A stretch of 29,605 nt of DNA. It comes from an uncultured Collinsella sp. GTDB lineage: Bacteria > Actinomycetota > Coriobacteriia > Coriobacteriales > Coriobacteriaceae. Shown here one piece after another: positions 15,222-22,624 of the stretch (the first letter of the stretch is position 1; each line of letters starts with the position of its first letter). Position numbers and translations under genes: made by a program. The DNA is taken from assembly GCA_900544995.1 (NCBI GenBank), contig UQXC01000022.1:1-29605 (forward strand). The letters run 5' to 3'. The notes under the pieces are model-generated. The model saw only the letters and a program-made list of their open reading frames with translations. It was not told where the DNA came from and ran no database searches.

Positions 15222-15591
15222 GGCGATTCGTCTAGCTCTGTCTTTGGTGCTGATGGCTTCATTGGTGGGCTGTTCAACAAAGGAAGAGATATCGCGCGGA
15301 GGTTCCGGAGAAGTGACTGCGACAGACTCAGGTTCATTAGAAATAGCTGGCGGGCATGCCGATGTGATGTTACAAGGAAAAGGCGTGCTTAGGTCGATTG
15401 ATGCTGAAGACGCTGTCTGCTCAATAGAGGATTTGAAGACAGGTGAAACTGCATCGTACCGAGTTTCAGATAATGCTGCGAATATGATTGAGTCGATACC
15501 GACTGGAGCGCAGGTTTCTTTTAGATACTTTGCTCCGCAACTTGAGGATGAGCTTGCTTCTCTGGTGTCTATATGCGCCGATGACAACTAA
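15199..15591 (+). CDS. Small lipoprotein overlapping the exported protein gene
   Basis: A 130-residue predicted lipoprotein. A basic N-terminus and a hydrophobic stretch (LALSLVLMASLVGC) end in a lipobox LVGC, with lipidated Cys25 when counted from the ATG at 15199. The mature protein (about 105 residues) is acidic and beta-rich-looking, with no family I recognise. The ATG at 15199 gives a typical signal length; ATGs at 15172 and 15187 in the same frame are alternatives. It overlaps the end of the Tat-exported protein by 23 nt (50 nt from the long start), so the two are translated together. It may be a partner or inhibitor anchored to the membrane, but that is a guess from context. Confidence 0.72.
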   Translation: MERLFRSRAIRLALSLVLMASLVGCSTKEEISRGGSGEVTATDSGSLEIAGGHADVMLQGKGVLRSIDAEDAVCSIEDLKTGETASYRVSDNAANMIESIPTGAQVSFRYFAPQLEDELASLVSICADDN

Positions 15592-15604
15592 AAGGCCTGA
15601 ATTC

Positions 15605-15647
15605 AAACGGCCTCGGATGGTCAATTGGCTATCCGAGGCCGTTTTTT
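15605..15647. terminator. Bidirectional terminator between convergent genes
   Basis: A perfect 14-bp stem, AAACGGCCTCGGAT (15605-15618) with ATCCGAGGCCGTTT (15631-15644), a 12-nt loop and six T's on the plus side. On the minus side the stem overlaps no gene and serves the convergent gene ending at 15646. Confidence 0.9.
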
Positions 15648-16953
15648 ACTCGACCGGGGCTTCGACCTTGTCGATGGCCCAGGTGGATCCGAGGCCACCG
15701 GTGGTATTGCGGCGGATGCGCACGGCAACCTCGCGGCGCTCGCCGGCCTGCGTGTAGCGCAGGGGGAAGCTTGCGCGGTTTCGCGCGGCCTCGATGGTAC
15801 CGCGCTCGCGGGCGATCCAGTAGTACTCGCCGACAATGCCGAGCGTGTCGGCGCCGTAGGGGAGATAGGTCGACAGCTGGTGCAGAAGCGGGCCGGGGCA
15901 GAAGACCTCGGTTGCGAAATCGACGGGGAAGTCCTCGGGGATGGCGGGCGCTGCAGGTGCGGGGGTTGGGGCCGCTGCGGGTGCCGGAGCCGGTGCCGGT
16001 GCGGGAATTTGGTCGCAAGCAGAGGTGGGCACGGATTCGATGACGGGTGCGAACTCCAGCGTCGTCTTCGGCTTGATTGTGGAATCTGCGGGCTTCACGG
16101 TGACGGGCGCGTCTGCAGCTTCAGTTTCAACCTCAACCTGCGTCGCGCTCTCATTCTCGACGCTCGACTTTGCCTCGATGGGCGTGGATGCCATGGTGGT
16201 GATGCCGGCATTGGCATTCTCGGGGTCATAGACGACCGTGAGCGAGATGGCGGGCTGCGGCGTCTCGGGTTCCGGCGCCGACTCGGTAGCGTCTTGATCT
16301 GTGGGCTCGTCGGACTGATCGTCCTCGGCCTCGTCGCCAAAGACATCGCTGTTTTGGAACGCAGGCGGCTCGGGTTGGTCAGCGGCTTCTTCGGTTGTCG
16401 ACTTGGGCGCTTCGTTGAGCTCCACAGTGGCTTCCTGCTCGGATATGACTTTGGGATCGGTCGTGGCGGCGATTTCGGTTTCGGCTTCTGCCGTTACCTC
16501 AATAGCGACTTCGATCTCTGTCTCGGGCTCGGGTTCCGGCGCGGCTTCAACCATGGCTTCGGGCTCGGGACGCTTAACGTGCTTGGGGCGCACGGCCTTG
16601 AGGTCCTTCTCACCGCGCTTTTTCTTTTTGTAGGACTGCTTGGCGCCCTTGGCGGTCTTGGGCTTGTCCTCGCCCTTGGCAAGCGCAGCATCCCAGGCCT
16701 CGTTGGCGATGACCGTGGCATACAGGCGGCCGCCTTTAAAGACGGTCAGCTTAATGCAGTCGTCGAGTTCCTCGAGCAACTCGCGCGTGGACTCGAAGCC
16801 CAGGTCATAAGCGGTCATGTCGCCAGCGGCGAGCGCCTCCTCGACCTGCGTCATAAACGTTTGCTTGCCACATCCAATCGCATCGCGCAGCAGGCGATAC
16901 AGATAGATGTGGTTGCCCAGCGAAAGCGTGGGCCTAATTATTGTCTTGCTCAT
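15646..16953 (-). CDS. Unknown protein with two globular ends joined by a long acidic linker
   Basis: A 435-residue soluble protein of unknown function. Residues 1-95 look like a winged-helix domain; the stretch YDLGFESTRELLEEL, then a GGRLYATV strand pair, resembles the OST-HTH/LOTUS pattern. A Lys-rich patch (about 100-130: KQSYKKKKRGEKDLK) follows. Residues about 135-330 are a low-complexity Glu/Pro/Ala/Thr linker with PEPEPETE and APAPAPAPAAAP runs. The last 100 residues (from PEDFPVDFATEVFCPGP) form a second, beta-rich-looking domain. The ATG at 16953 is supported by AGAGGAGA 6 nt upstream; the longer start at 16992 is not. A TTTACA-CA-TGTAAA palindrome precedes the gene. The RNA-binding idea is an inference only. 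Confidence 0.75.
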   Translation of the reverse strand: MSKTIIRPTLSLGNHIYLYRLLRDAIGCGKQTFMTQVEEALAAGDMTAYDLGFESTRELLEELDDCIKLTVFKGGRLYATVIANEAWDAALAKGEDKPKTAKGAKQSYKKKKRGEKDLKAVRPKHVKRPEPEAMVEAAPEPEPETEIEVAIEVTAEAETEIAATTDPKVISEQEATVELNEAPKSTTEEAADQPEPPAFQNSDVFGDEAEDDQSDEPTDQDATESAPEPETPQPAISLTVVYDPENANAGITTMASTPIEAKSSVENESATQVEVETEAADAPVTVKPADSTIKPKTTLEFAPVIESVPTSACDQIPAPAPAPAPAAAPTPAPAAPAIPEDFPVDFATEVFCPGPLLHQLSTYLPYGADTLGIVGEYYWIARERGTIEAARNRASFPLRYTQAGERREVAVRIRRNTTGGLGSTWAIDKVEAPVE

Positions 16954-16966
16954 GGCAAATCTCCTC

Positions 16967-16980
16967 TTTACACATGTAAA
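16967..16980. promoter_or_regulatory. TTTACA-CA-TGTAAA palindrome in the 5' region of the linker protein gene
   Basis: A perfect 6-bp inverted repeat with a 2-nt centre. It lies between a minus-strand -10-like TAAGAT (about 16989-16984) and the ribosome binding site, where a repressor would act. No -35 is clear. Confidence 0.4.
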
Positions 16981-17025
16981 GCATCTTACCATCGCATGGC
17001 GTTCGCCATGGCGGCGCCCAAGGCA

Positions 17026-17059
17026 AACGGGCGCGAACCGCTTTCGATTCGCGCCCGTT
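17026..17059. terminator. 12-bp hairpin after the membrane protein gene
   Basis: AACGGGCGCGAA (17026-17037) pairs perfectly with TTCGCGCCCGTT (17048-17059), with a 10-nt loop. It follows the minus-strand gene ending at 17094. The T-run on the minus strand is only TTT. Confidence 0.6.
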
Positions 17060-17093
17060 GTACAGGTCGGTTATCTATGAGAGGCAAACGTGC

Positions 17094-18047
17094 TTAGTTG
17101 CCCGATGCCGTGCCTTGGCTCGAGTTGTCAGATGCCGTGCCGGAAGCGGTTCCGCTCGAGCTGTTGGTGTTGTTACTGTCTGCCGTGCCCGTTCCCGACG
17201 TGGTGTCGCTCGTCTGGCCTCCCGTGTTCGGCTGTGAACCGTCAGTCGTTTGGCTTGAGTCGGTCGTGCCGGACGGCGTGCCACTGTTGGCCATAGAGGA
17301 ATCGGTGCCCTGCGATTGGTTTTGGGTGTTCGAGGACGAATTGGCAGAGGTAGGACTGTCTTGCGTGTCGTCCGTCTGTGCCTGCTGATCCTGCGGCTGA
17401 GTGTTGCCATTTGCATCGCTCTCGGTCGTGCGCGACGACAGGATTGGCTCGGGACGCTCGCCCAGACCCTCACCGGCAGTGGTGATAAGGATGGCGCCGG
17501 CGCAGGCGATGACCGCGACGATGGCGATGGCGATCGAGAAGACGATGACCTTCTTTTGTGTCTGGCTGCGCTCTGCCGCCGCCTTGGCGCGCAGGCTGTT
17601 GGGGGCGACGCGCGCCGTGGTCGCGCGTCCCGCAACCTGGCGCATCTCCTGCGTGGTCGCGGCGCCACCTAGGTGCTCCTCGACATCGGGCTCAACGGGC
17701 TCGTAGGCGCCGGCAGGGTAGTCGACAGCGGCATGCGTGCCCTTGATTGCTTCGGCGCTGGCGGAGATAAAGTGGCGATAGACCTGCGAGGACACAACAG
17801 TGATGACTGAGCTCACAGCGGCACCAATCACCGAGCCGGCAATGCCGATCTTTGAAGCAAGCGCCACGCTCGTGGCGGCAGCTGCGGCGCCGGCGATGAT
17901 CTGGGGAATGGAAATGTCGTCGAACAGGCCCTTTTTGGGCGCGATGGCCATGGTCTGTCCAATGGAATGGTTCTCGTGTACGCCGTTGTTGAGCGATGCC
18001 GGCGTCATGACGCGCGTGCGCGGCGCGTCGGTGTACTTGGTTGTCAT
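17094..18047 (-). CDS. Unknown membrane protein with Ser/Thr/Gly-rich C-terminal tail
   Basis: A 317-residue protein with no family I recognise. A hydrophobic Ala/Val-rich region (about residues 45-85: IIAGAAAAATSVALASKIG and GSVIGAAVSSVITVVSS) may hold one or two membrane passes or an amphipathic hairpin. A clear membrane helix, VIVFSIAIAIVAVIACAGAI, is near residue 170-190 behind the basic stretch RSQTQKK. The last about 120 residues are Ser, Thr, Asn, Gln and Gly, with repeated GTxS and NSS units, typical of disordered cell-surface tails. The ATG at 18047 is chosen because GGGAGGA lies 6-7 nt upstream. It is the gene before the linker protein on the same strand, with a hairpin between. The function is unknown. 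Confidence 0.78.
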   Translation of the reverse strand: MTTKYTDAPRTRVMTPASLNNGVHENHSIGQTMAIAPKKGLFDDISIPQIIAGAAAAATSVALASKIGIAGSVIGAAVSSVITVVSSQVYRHFISASAEAIKGTHAAVDYPAGAYEPVEPDVEEHLGGAATTQEMRQVAGRATTARVAPNSLRAKAAAERSQTQKKVIVFSIAIAIVAVIACAGAILITTAGEGLGERPEPILSSRTTESDANGNTQPQDQQAQTDDTQDSPTSANSSSNTQNQSQGTDSSMANSGTPSGTTDSSQTTDGSQPNTGGQTSDTTSGTGTADSNNTNSSSGTASGTASDNSSQGTASGN

Positions 18048-18222
18048 ACGGGGTCCTCCCGGTGTAAATCTGCTTCGTTTCGTGTAGCCATCAGGGTACC
18101 CACCAGATGTGAATCGTACGTGACATTTAACAGATACCATCAACTCATCAAGGGGGGCTTGCTGTCTTTGGTGCAATAGCTTGATGCTAAACTGGATTTA
18201 CGATTGCGAGGTGGTTTACGTG

Positions 18223-18462
18223 ATGTACCCATATATGACATTCGAAGACGGTACCGAGGTCGTTCATTCTGACCTGATAACAGATGGGGATATCGAAAAG
18301 GTTATCGTGCATTTTGAACGACCGACGGCAGAGGGCTTCGACTCCGCTCGTTGTGAGTTGCCTTCCTGTTCGTGGACTGACTGGGAAGGGCATTTTACTC
18401 AGAGTGAAAAACGAGCTTTCGAAGAGTGTTTGAGCAAATCATTTAGATTAGTTCGAGTTTAG
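18223..18462 (+). CDS. Small acidic hypothetical protein
   Basis: A 79-residue soluble acidic protein. It opens with YPYMTFEDGTEVVHSD and has FERPTAEGFDSARCELPS in the middle and a C-terminal helix (SEKRAFEECLSKSF). I recognise no family. The ATG at 18223 follows GAGGTGG with 7-nt spacing; the track-length TTG start at 18181 is less likely. It is the first gene of the AT-rich island, 78 nt before the DUF2087 gene on the same strand. It could belong to that unit or be independent. A tandem 9-bp repeat TTAGTTCGA (18448-18456 and 18459-18467 approximately) spans its stop codon. Confidence 0.6.
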   Translation: MYPYMTFEDGTEVVHSDLITDGDIEKVIVHFERPTAEGFDSARCELPSCSWTDWEGHFTQSEKRAFEECLSKSFRLVRV

Positions 18463-18540
18463 TTCGAATATAGAAGCCGAATGAGATGACCTAAAGCGTA
18501 TGCATTTTAGTATTAGATGCGTATGAAATGGAGGATGTGA

Positions 18541-18822
18541 ATGGATGAGCTAATAGACTTTAAAAAACGATTTCTCAAGAATGGCGAGCTGGTTTCAATT
18601 CCAAAAAAGGAAAGCTATAAAAGAATCATGCTGCTATGGGCCGTCTCTTTCTTTGAATTAAATACAAGTTATACGGAGCTTCAGGTTAATCGTGTGCTGT
18701 CACAGCTCTATCCTGATTATGCCGTGTTGAGGCGGTACTTGGTTGATTATGGATTCCTATTAAGGGATGAACGAGGCCTGAAATACGAGGTTAATCGTGA
18801 TGTTCACGGTATTGAGAGCTAG
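18541..18822 (+). CDS. DUF2087 domain protein, probable small DNA-binding regulator
   Basis: A 93-residue protein whose whole length fits DUF2087 (winged-helix-like). It has FKKRFLKNGELVSIPKK, then an aromatic-rich helix LLWAVSFFELNTSYTE, then VNRVLSQLYPDYAVLRRYLVD and a terminal GLKYEV strand. In other bacteria the domain occurs alone or at the end of ArsR-type regulators. GGAGG lies about 8 nt before the ATG. The gene overlaps the MFS gene by 23 nt, so both are translated from one message. It may regulate the following transporter and radical SAM genes; this is by position only. Confidence 0.75.
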   Translation: MDELIDFKKRFLKNGELVSIPKKESYKRIMLLWAVSFFELNTSYTELQVNRVLSQLYPDYAVLRRYLVDYGFLLRDERGLKYEVNRDVHGIES

Positions 18823-19984
18823 CCATCCGGTTCGGGTCCTATATATTGCTAGAGGGATAAGCGAAATAGGCAATTGGTGTGCGAATATTGCTTTGCCAAT
18901 GCTGATTTACGAGGTAACTCACGATGTTTCTGCAACTGCTTTGATGGTCTGCTGCAGATTTGCCCCCTCTCTGTTTTCAGTTGCGCTCGCGCAGCTGCCT
19001 CAGAAGATGGGTATCGGGACACTGCAGGCCATGAGATTGGCAGACTTAATTCGCGCGGGATTATTCGTTTGCTATATTTTTGTTGATAGTAAATGGAGTA
19101 TGTTTGCTATTACGTGCGCGGTATCGCTTTGCCGAACGGTTGAAATGCCCTGCTTTTACTCGTTGTTAAGAGCCAATACGAATAGTATCAATCGCGACGT
19201 AATTAATAATTCGTTTGGGTTTCTGCAGAATTTGATGATGGTTCTGGGGCCAGTTGCCGGCGGTTTTGTTGTCGCTCAATTTGGGGCGGAGGCTGTTCTT
19301 GCATTAGACGCGCTTTCTTTTGCCGCGTCGTTCTGGTTGCTGCGAGATGTTCCGTCGGTTATCGAGGTTAATGATAAAGAGGGGATAAGCAAAAATGAAA
19401 AAAACAGGACTGCATTTAGTGATCTTAGCGCGAAGCACTTGGCAATTGGTTTCCTATTAATCGATATTTCTAGTGGCGTGGCATTCGGCTCTCTGAATTC
19501 TCTTTTGCCAGCTATAGCGCAATTGCAATTTGACTCGTCATCGATACAATACGGATTCCTTCAGAGTAGTCTTACAATCGGACTGTTGTTCGGAAATACA
19601 ATATATGGTCGTTTAATCAGTGGTTCCGATTGCGTTAAATCATATTGTTTTGTGACGTATCTTGCGCTCGGTGCGTATCTGGCGTTTGGCTATCGCTATG
19701 CGTCTGGGATATCGTTTATTTTCCTTTTTATCGTCGGTGCCGGAAACGCCATTCAAGATGTGCTTCTCATAACATCGCTGCAGGATTTGGCGAGAGACGG
19801 ATCTGAATCGATAAGCCTGTTTTCAATTAGGGAGTCTTTGCAATCGGTTGCTGTTGTTATTTCAACACTCCTTGTTTCGCTGTTCACGAGCATCGCGATG
19901 TTCTCAATTCTCGTTACAGGACTTGGTGTATTTTCAATTATGATGGTAGTTGTGTTTCAATTGAATTATTTGCGAAAGATGTGA
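18800..19984 (+). CDS. MFS exporter (EntS/macrolide-efflux-like)
   Basis: A 394-residue 12-helix transporter of the major facilitator superfamily, in the MFS_3/EntS-like branch. SHPVRVLYIARGISEIGNWCAN is the N-terminal signature (short form RGISEIGNW), and NSFGFLQNLMMVLGPVAGG is the equivalent of motif C. Helices recur through the length. A central loop rich in Lys and Asn (about 195-215) separates the two halves. The ATG at 18800 is preferred over the GTG at 18797, with GAGG 9 nt upstream. It overlaps the DUF2087 gene and ends 7 nt before the radical SAM gene. In a peptide-maturation operon an MFS of this kind would export the product; that role is inferred. Confidence 0.85.
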   Translation: MFTVLRASHPVRVLYIARGISEIGNWCANIALPMLIYEVTHDVSATALMVCCRFAPSLFSVALAQLPQKMGIGTLQAMRLADLIRAGLFVCYIFVDSKWSMFAITCAVSLCRTVEMPCFYSLLRANTNSINRDVINNSFGFLQNLMMVLGPVAGGFVVAQFGAEAVLALDALSFAASFWLLRDVPSVIEVNDKEGISKNEKNRTAFSDLSAKHLAIGFLLIDISSGVAFGSLNSLLPAIAQLQFDSSSIQYGFLQSSLTIGLLFGNTIYGRLISGSDCVKSYCFVTYLALGAYLAFGYRYASGISFIFLFIVGAGNAIQDVLLITSLQDLARDGSESISLFSIRESLQSVAVVISTLLVSLFTSIAMFSILVTGLGVFSIMMVVVFQLNYLRKM

Positions 19985-19991
19985 CGTTGAT

Positions 19992-20534
19992 ATGCCTAAA
20001 ACGCTTTTAGTATTTCCCCCAGGATGGAGTCCAGTGGGGCCGTATCTTGCCTTGCCTGTTTTGAAGTCATATCTTCAAGAGGTTGAACAATACAAAGTTG
20101 ACATTGTTGACTTAAACGTGGAATTTTACGATGACCTCCTATCTTTTAGACATGTCGAAGAGTGCTGTAAAAGGTATCGGGAATCAAAGGATTCGTTTAG
20201 TTCGAATGTTCAATTAACAATCGAGTTGATACAAAAGTCAGCACTTAATGTTGACGAAGCAAAAGATATTTTCAGATCAAAGAGATACTTTAATCTAAAA
20301 GAAAGACAATATGCTGAAAACATTTTTAGAAATGCACTCTATATCATAAATCACGTCTCATATGGAGTTAAATACACGTTCAACTCCATAGATCTGCCCT
20401 ATGATTATTATTCGACACCAGAAATAATGAAATCGCTTGCGGATACCTTGCATAATCCGTTTATTTCCTTCTATGAAACTGCCTTTCTTAAGCGTATTCA
20501 GAGGGAAAAATCGAGTTTATTGGGATTTCGGTGA
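19992..20534 (+). CDS. N-terminal part of a B12-binding radical SAM enzyme (upstream frame)
   Basis: A 180-residue product whose start (LLVFPPGWSPVGPYLALPVL, then VDIVDLNVEFYD) is the beginning of the cobalamin-binding Rossmann domain of B12-dependent radical SAM proteins. The frame ends at TGA 20532-20534, in the middle of the third strand of that domain. The missing strand (FIGISVSG in family style) is encoded one frame back, and it continues into the GTG-initiated frame at 20531. The two frames overlap as GTGA. An A5 run (20506-20510) is the likely slippage or mutation site. No convincing ribosome binding site precedes the ATG at 19992, which lies 7 nt after the MFS stop. It is probably half of one 772-residue protein. 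Confidence 0.7.
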   Translation: MPKTLLVFPPGWSPVGPYLALPVLKSYLQEVEQYKVDIVDLNVEFYDDLLSFRHVEECCKRYRESKDSFSSNVQLTIELIQKSALNVDEAKDIFRSKRYFNLKERQYAENIFRNALYIINHVSYGVKYTFNSIDLPYDYYSTPEIMKSLADTLHNPFISFYETAFLKRIQREKSSLLGFR

Positions 20535-22312
20535 GCGGCTGTTTCCAATTGATTTCCGCAGTTACGTTAGCGAAACTGATTAAAGAAGAATGTCCATCTG
20601 TTAAACACGTCTCATTGGGCGGCAATTACATTACTCGTTTAGCAGATGACTGCATGAAAGAATGGCATCCCTTTTTTGAATACATTGATTCGATAATGAT
20701 GTATGACGGCGAAGAGCCGCTTGCACGTCTTCTTGAGGCTCTTGACTCTGGTGATGACAATCTCGACTGTGTTCCAAACCTTTGCCATGCTAAAGGCGGA
20801 AAGATATATAAAAACCATCGGATTGAGCAAACATTTATCAACGATACAGTTCCCGATTTCGATGGCTTCGCCCTTTCTAAATACTTCATGCCTGAGTTAA
20901 TATTGCCGGTTTATTCCTCTAGGCAGTGTTTTAATCATTGCGCCTTCTGCACCATTCCCGGTGCTACCGGTGGTTGTTACCGAAAGATGCCCATATCGAG
21001 AGTATTTGAAATAATGTGTCGGTTAAATGAAAAATACGGCACGAGAGTTTTCTCTTTTGTGGATGAAACATTCGAAGGCAAAAGAATGGAGCAACTCGCG
21101 GATGAAATAAACGCATCGGGAAAAACGTTTTTCTGGCATGGAGAAACGAGGTTCTCTCCAACCCTAAGTACAGACGTTTTCAACAAGATATACCAAAGTG
21201 GATGTAGGCAGATTCAGTTTGGCCTCGAGTCATACAACCAAAGAGTTCTTGATCTAATGAAGAAGAACACGAGAGTTGATTGGATTGATCGCAATATCCA
21301 TGATTGTCTCAATGCGGGTATTCCTGTTCATCTATTCTTTATGATTGGCTTTCCGACCGAAACTAAAGAAGAGGCTCTGAACACCTTAGCTTATACAGAG
21401 AATGTTTTGAATTATTCAAAACAGGTATGTGGTGTTCCATATTCCACGAGAGGATTTACGAATTTTGGTCTCGTTATGGGGTCGGATGTTTGGAATCATC
21501 CCGATAAGTATGGTGTCTCTGTAATGCCGAAGTCCCAATATGAGGATTTGCGCCTCGAAGTGGATTATGTTTCAGGCACTGGTTTAACTATAAATGAAGC
21601 AAAATCCTTATCTGATGAGCATCATATTGATTTTTATATGCAAGAGGTCATAAACGGTAGCGACACAATTGACTTGCCCCAGCGGCTTCATATTTCAGAG
21701 GTGACCTGGATCCTAGATTCTATTCACGCTGTCAGGTATAAGGGACATTTGACCAAAGTAAAGCGACGGCTAACTAGTCTAAATCCAGCTGATCGAATCT
21801 GGCTGGATTCCAAGACCTCTGTCGTGCTCGTTGAGCCATTTGCCTACTTCTATAATTCTGAATACCATCATGTCTATGCTGTTTCCCAGTTGGTATACCT
21901 TAAGTTGGCCCGTTTATTGGAGGCTGATTGTAGCATTTCTCTTATCCTTGATCAGGGCGATCTCGAGCTGACAAGGGCGATAGAGGAACTGTTGCATTAT
22001 GGATTGCTGAATACAAATATCGATGCCGATTATGTAATGCACGATAATGGTTTTCAATTGGTTAAAAGTTCGTTTGTGAAAGAAGTCGGACGCTCAAAAG
22101 AGGGGTTAAGAGTACTGCTGAGTTGTGCCACCCATAGAATGTGTGCGGTTAATGATTTTTCGTTCGCTTTGCTTTCGTTGTTTGAAAAGCCGATTACTAA
22201 GAACGAGGTGCGCGACATTTTGAAAAAAGAGGGACTATCGGCAAACGAGGAGCAATTAAACAAGTTGGTTGATAATTGCATGAAAGCAGATATACTACAA
22301 TTGATTAGATAG
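20531..22312 (+). CDS. Radical SAM enzyme with B12-domain remainder and tandem wHTH/RRE-like C-terminus
   Basis: Residues 1-75 complete the B12-binding fold (SGCFQLISAVTLAKLI, SLGGNYITRL, YDGEEPLARLLEAL). The radical SAM core has the CxxxCxxC cluster motif C133-C137-C140 in QCFNHCAFC. VDETFEG, FFWHGETRF and QFGLESYNQRVLDLMKK follow as usual for the family, then FMIGFPTETKEEAL. The last about 180 residues carry two winged-helix-like repeats, each ending in a GLL or ADIL helix (LTRAIEELLHYGLL and LNKLVDNCMKADIL). They look like PqqD/RRE leader-binding domains. Relatives mature ribosomal peptides by methylation or other radical chemistry. A 36-codon peptide gene follows after 13 nt. The GTG start overlaps the preceding TGA; see the frame break upstream. 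Confidence 0.8.
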   Translation: MSGCFQLISAVTLAKLIKEECPSVKHVSLGGNYITRLADDCMKEWHPFFEYIDSIMMYDGEEPLARLLEALDSGDDNLDCVPNLCHAKGGKIYKNHRIEQTFINDTVPDFDGFALSKYFMPELILPVYSSRQCFNHCAFCTIPGATGGCYRKMPISRVFEIMCRLNEKYGTRVFSFVDETFEGKRMEQLADEINASGKTFFWHGETRFSPTLSTDVFNKIYQSGCRQIQFGLESYNQRVLDLMKKNTRVDWIDRNIHDCLNAGIPVHLFFMIGFPTETKEEALNTLAYTENVLNYSKQVCGVPYSTRGFTNFGLVMGSDVWNHPDKYGVSVMPKSQYEDLRLEVDYVSGTGLTINEAKSLSDEHHIDFYMQEVINGSDTIDLPQRLHISEVTWILDSIHAVRYKGHLTKVKRRLTSLNPADRIWLDSKTSVVLVEPFAYFYNSEYHHVYAVSQLVYLKLARLLEADCSISLILDQGDLELTRAIEELLHYGLLNTNIDADYVMHDNGFQLVKSSFVKEVGRSKEGLRVLLSCATHRMCAVNDFSFALLSLFEKPITKNEVRDILKKEGLSANEEQLNKLVDNCMKADILQLIR

Positions 22313-22325
22313 AGGAGGTTTCTGC

Positions 22326-22436
22326 ATGGACGTTATTAACAAAGATCTCTTGGAGCAACTGAAAGAGTTTCAGGAAGAGGGCGTCGTGGTAGAAGTGTTC
22401 GACTTTGAGGACTACATGGATAAATTCTGCCATTAG
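22326..22436 (+). CDS. 36-residue peptide, candidate RiPP precursor
   Basis: A short gene directly behind the radical SAM gene (13 nt). GAGGAGG lies 7 nt before the ATG, one of the best ribosome binding sites in the window, and a strong terminator follows 24 nt after the stop. The first half has a leader-like helix (DLLEQLKEFQEEG). The second half, VVVEVFDFEDYMDKFCH, is rich in Val, Asp and aromatics and ends with Cys-His. The size, leader/core layout and adjacency to a radical SAM enzyme with RRE-like domains and to an exporter are what RiPP precursors show. No match to a named RiPP class is claimed; the modification is unknown. Confidence 0.65.
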   Translation: MDVINKDLLEQLKEFQEEGVVVEVFDFEDYMDKFCH

Positions 22437-22460
22437 TTTCGGAATTTACTCGCCTCGCTT

Positions 22461-22494
22461 AAAGGAGAAGTCGATTATCGATTTCTCCTTTTTT
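22461..22494 (+). terminator. Strong terminator of the peptide operon
   Basis: A 14-bp stem (AAAGGAGAAGTCGA 22461-22474 with TCGATTTCTCCTTT 22478-22491, one G-U), a TTA loop and a run of six T's. Confidence 0.9.
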
Positions 22495-22537
22495 AATTAA
22501 AGATATTTTTGAAATACATGCTCTTAGCACAGGTTGG

Positions 22538-22557
22538 CCTCTCAGTAAACTGGGAGG
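22538..22557 (+). other. Short hairpin in the nadE leader
   Basis: CCTCTCAG (22538-22545) and CTGGGAGG (22550-22557) around a TAAA loop, without a clean T-run. The 22495-22624 gap holds this and an 8-bp GAACGTTC palindrome (22583-22590); no promoter is clear. Confidence 0.3.
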
Positions 22558-22624
22558 TTGCTTTGGCTAGTTAGAGGTATGTGAACGTTCGTTAGACTGA
22601 ATCTCAGGGTAGAAGGGGCCTCCA

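Noticed and set aside
15625..17097. Plus-strand 490-residue ORF opposite the acidic-linker gene
   Set aside because: It is Gly/Leu/Arg-rich low complexity, the mirror of the Glu/Pro/Ala linker. The minus frame has the ribosome binding site and globular ends.
20531..20600. Programmed -1 frameshift of the X-XXY-YYZ type
   Set aside because: The heptamer phase around the A5 run does not fit the classic site, and the A-run is short. Slippage is kept only as one option among error and mutation.
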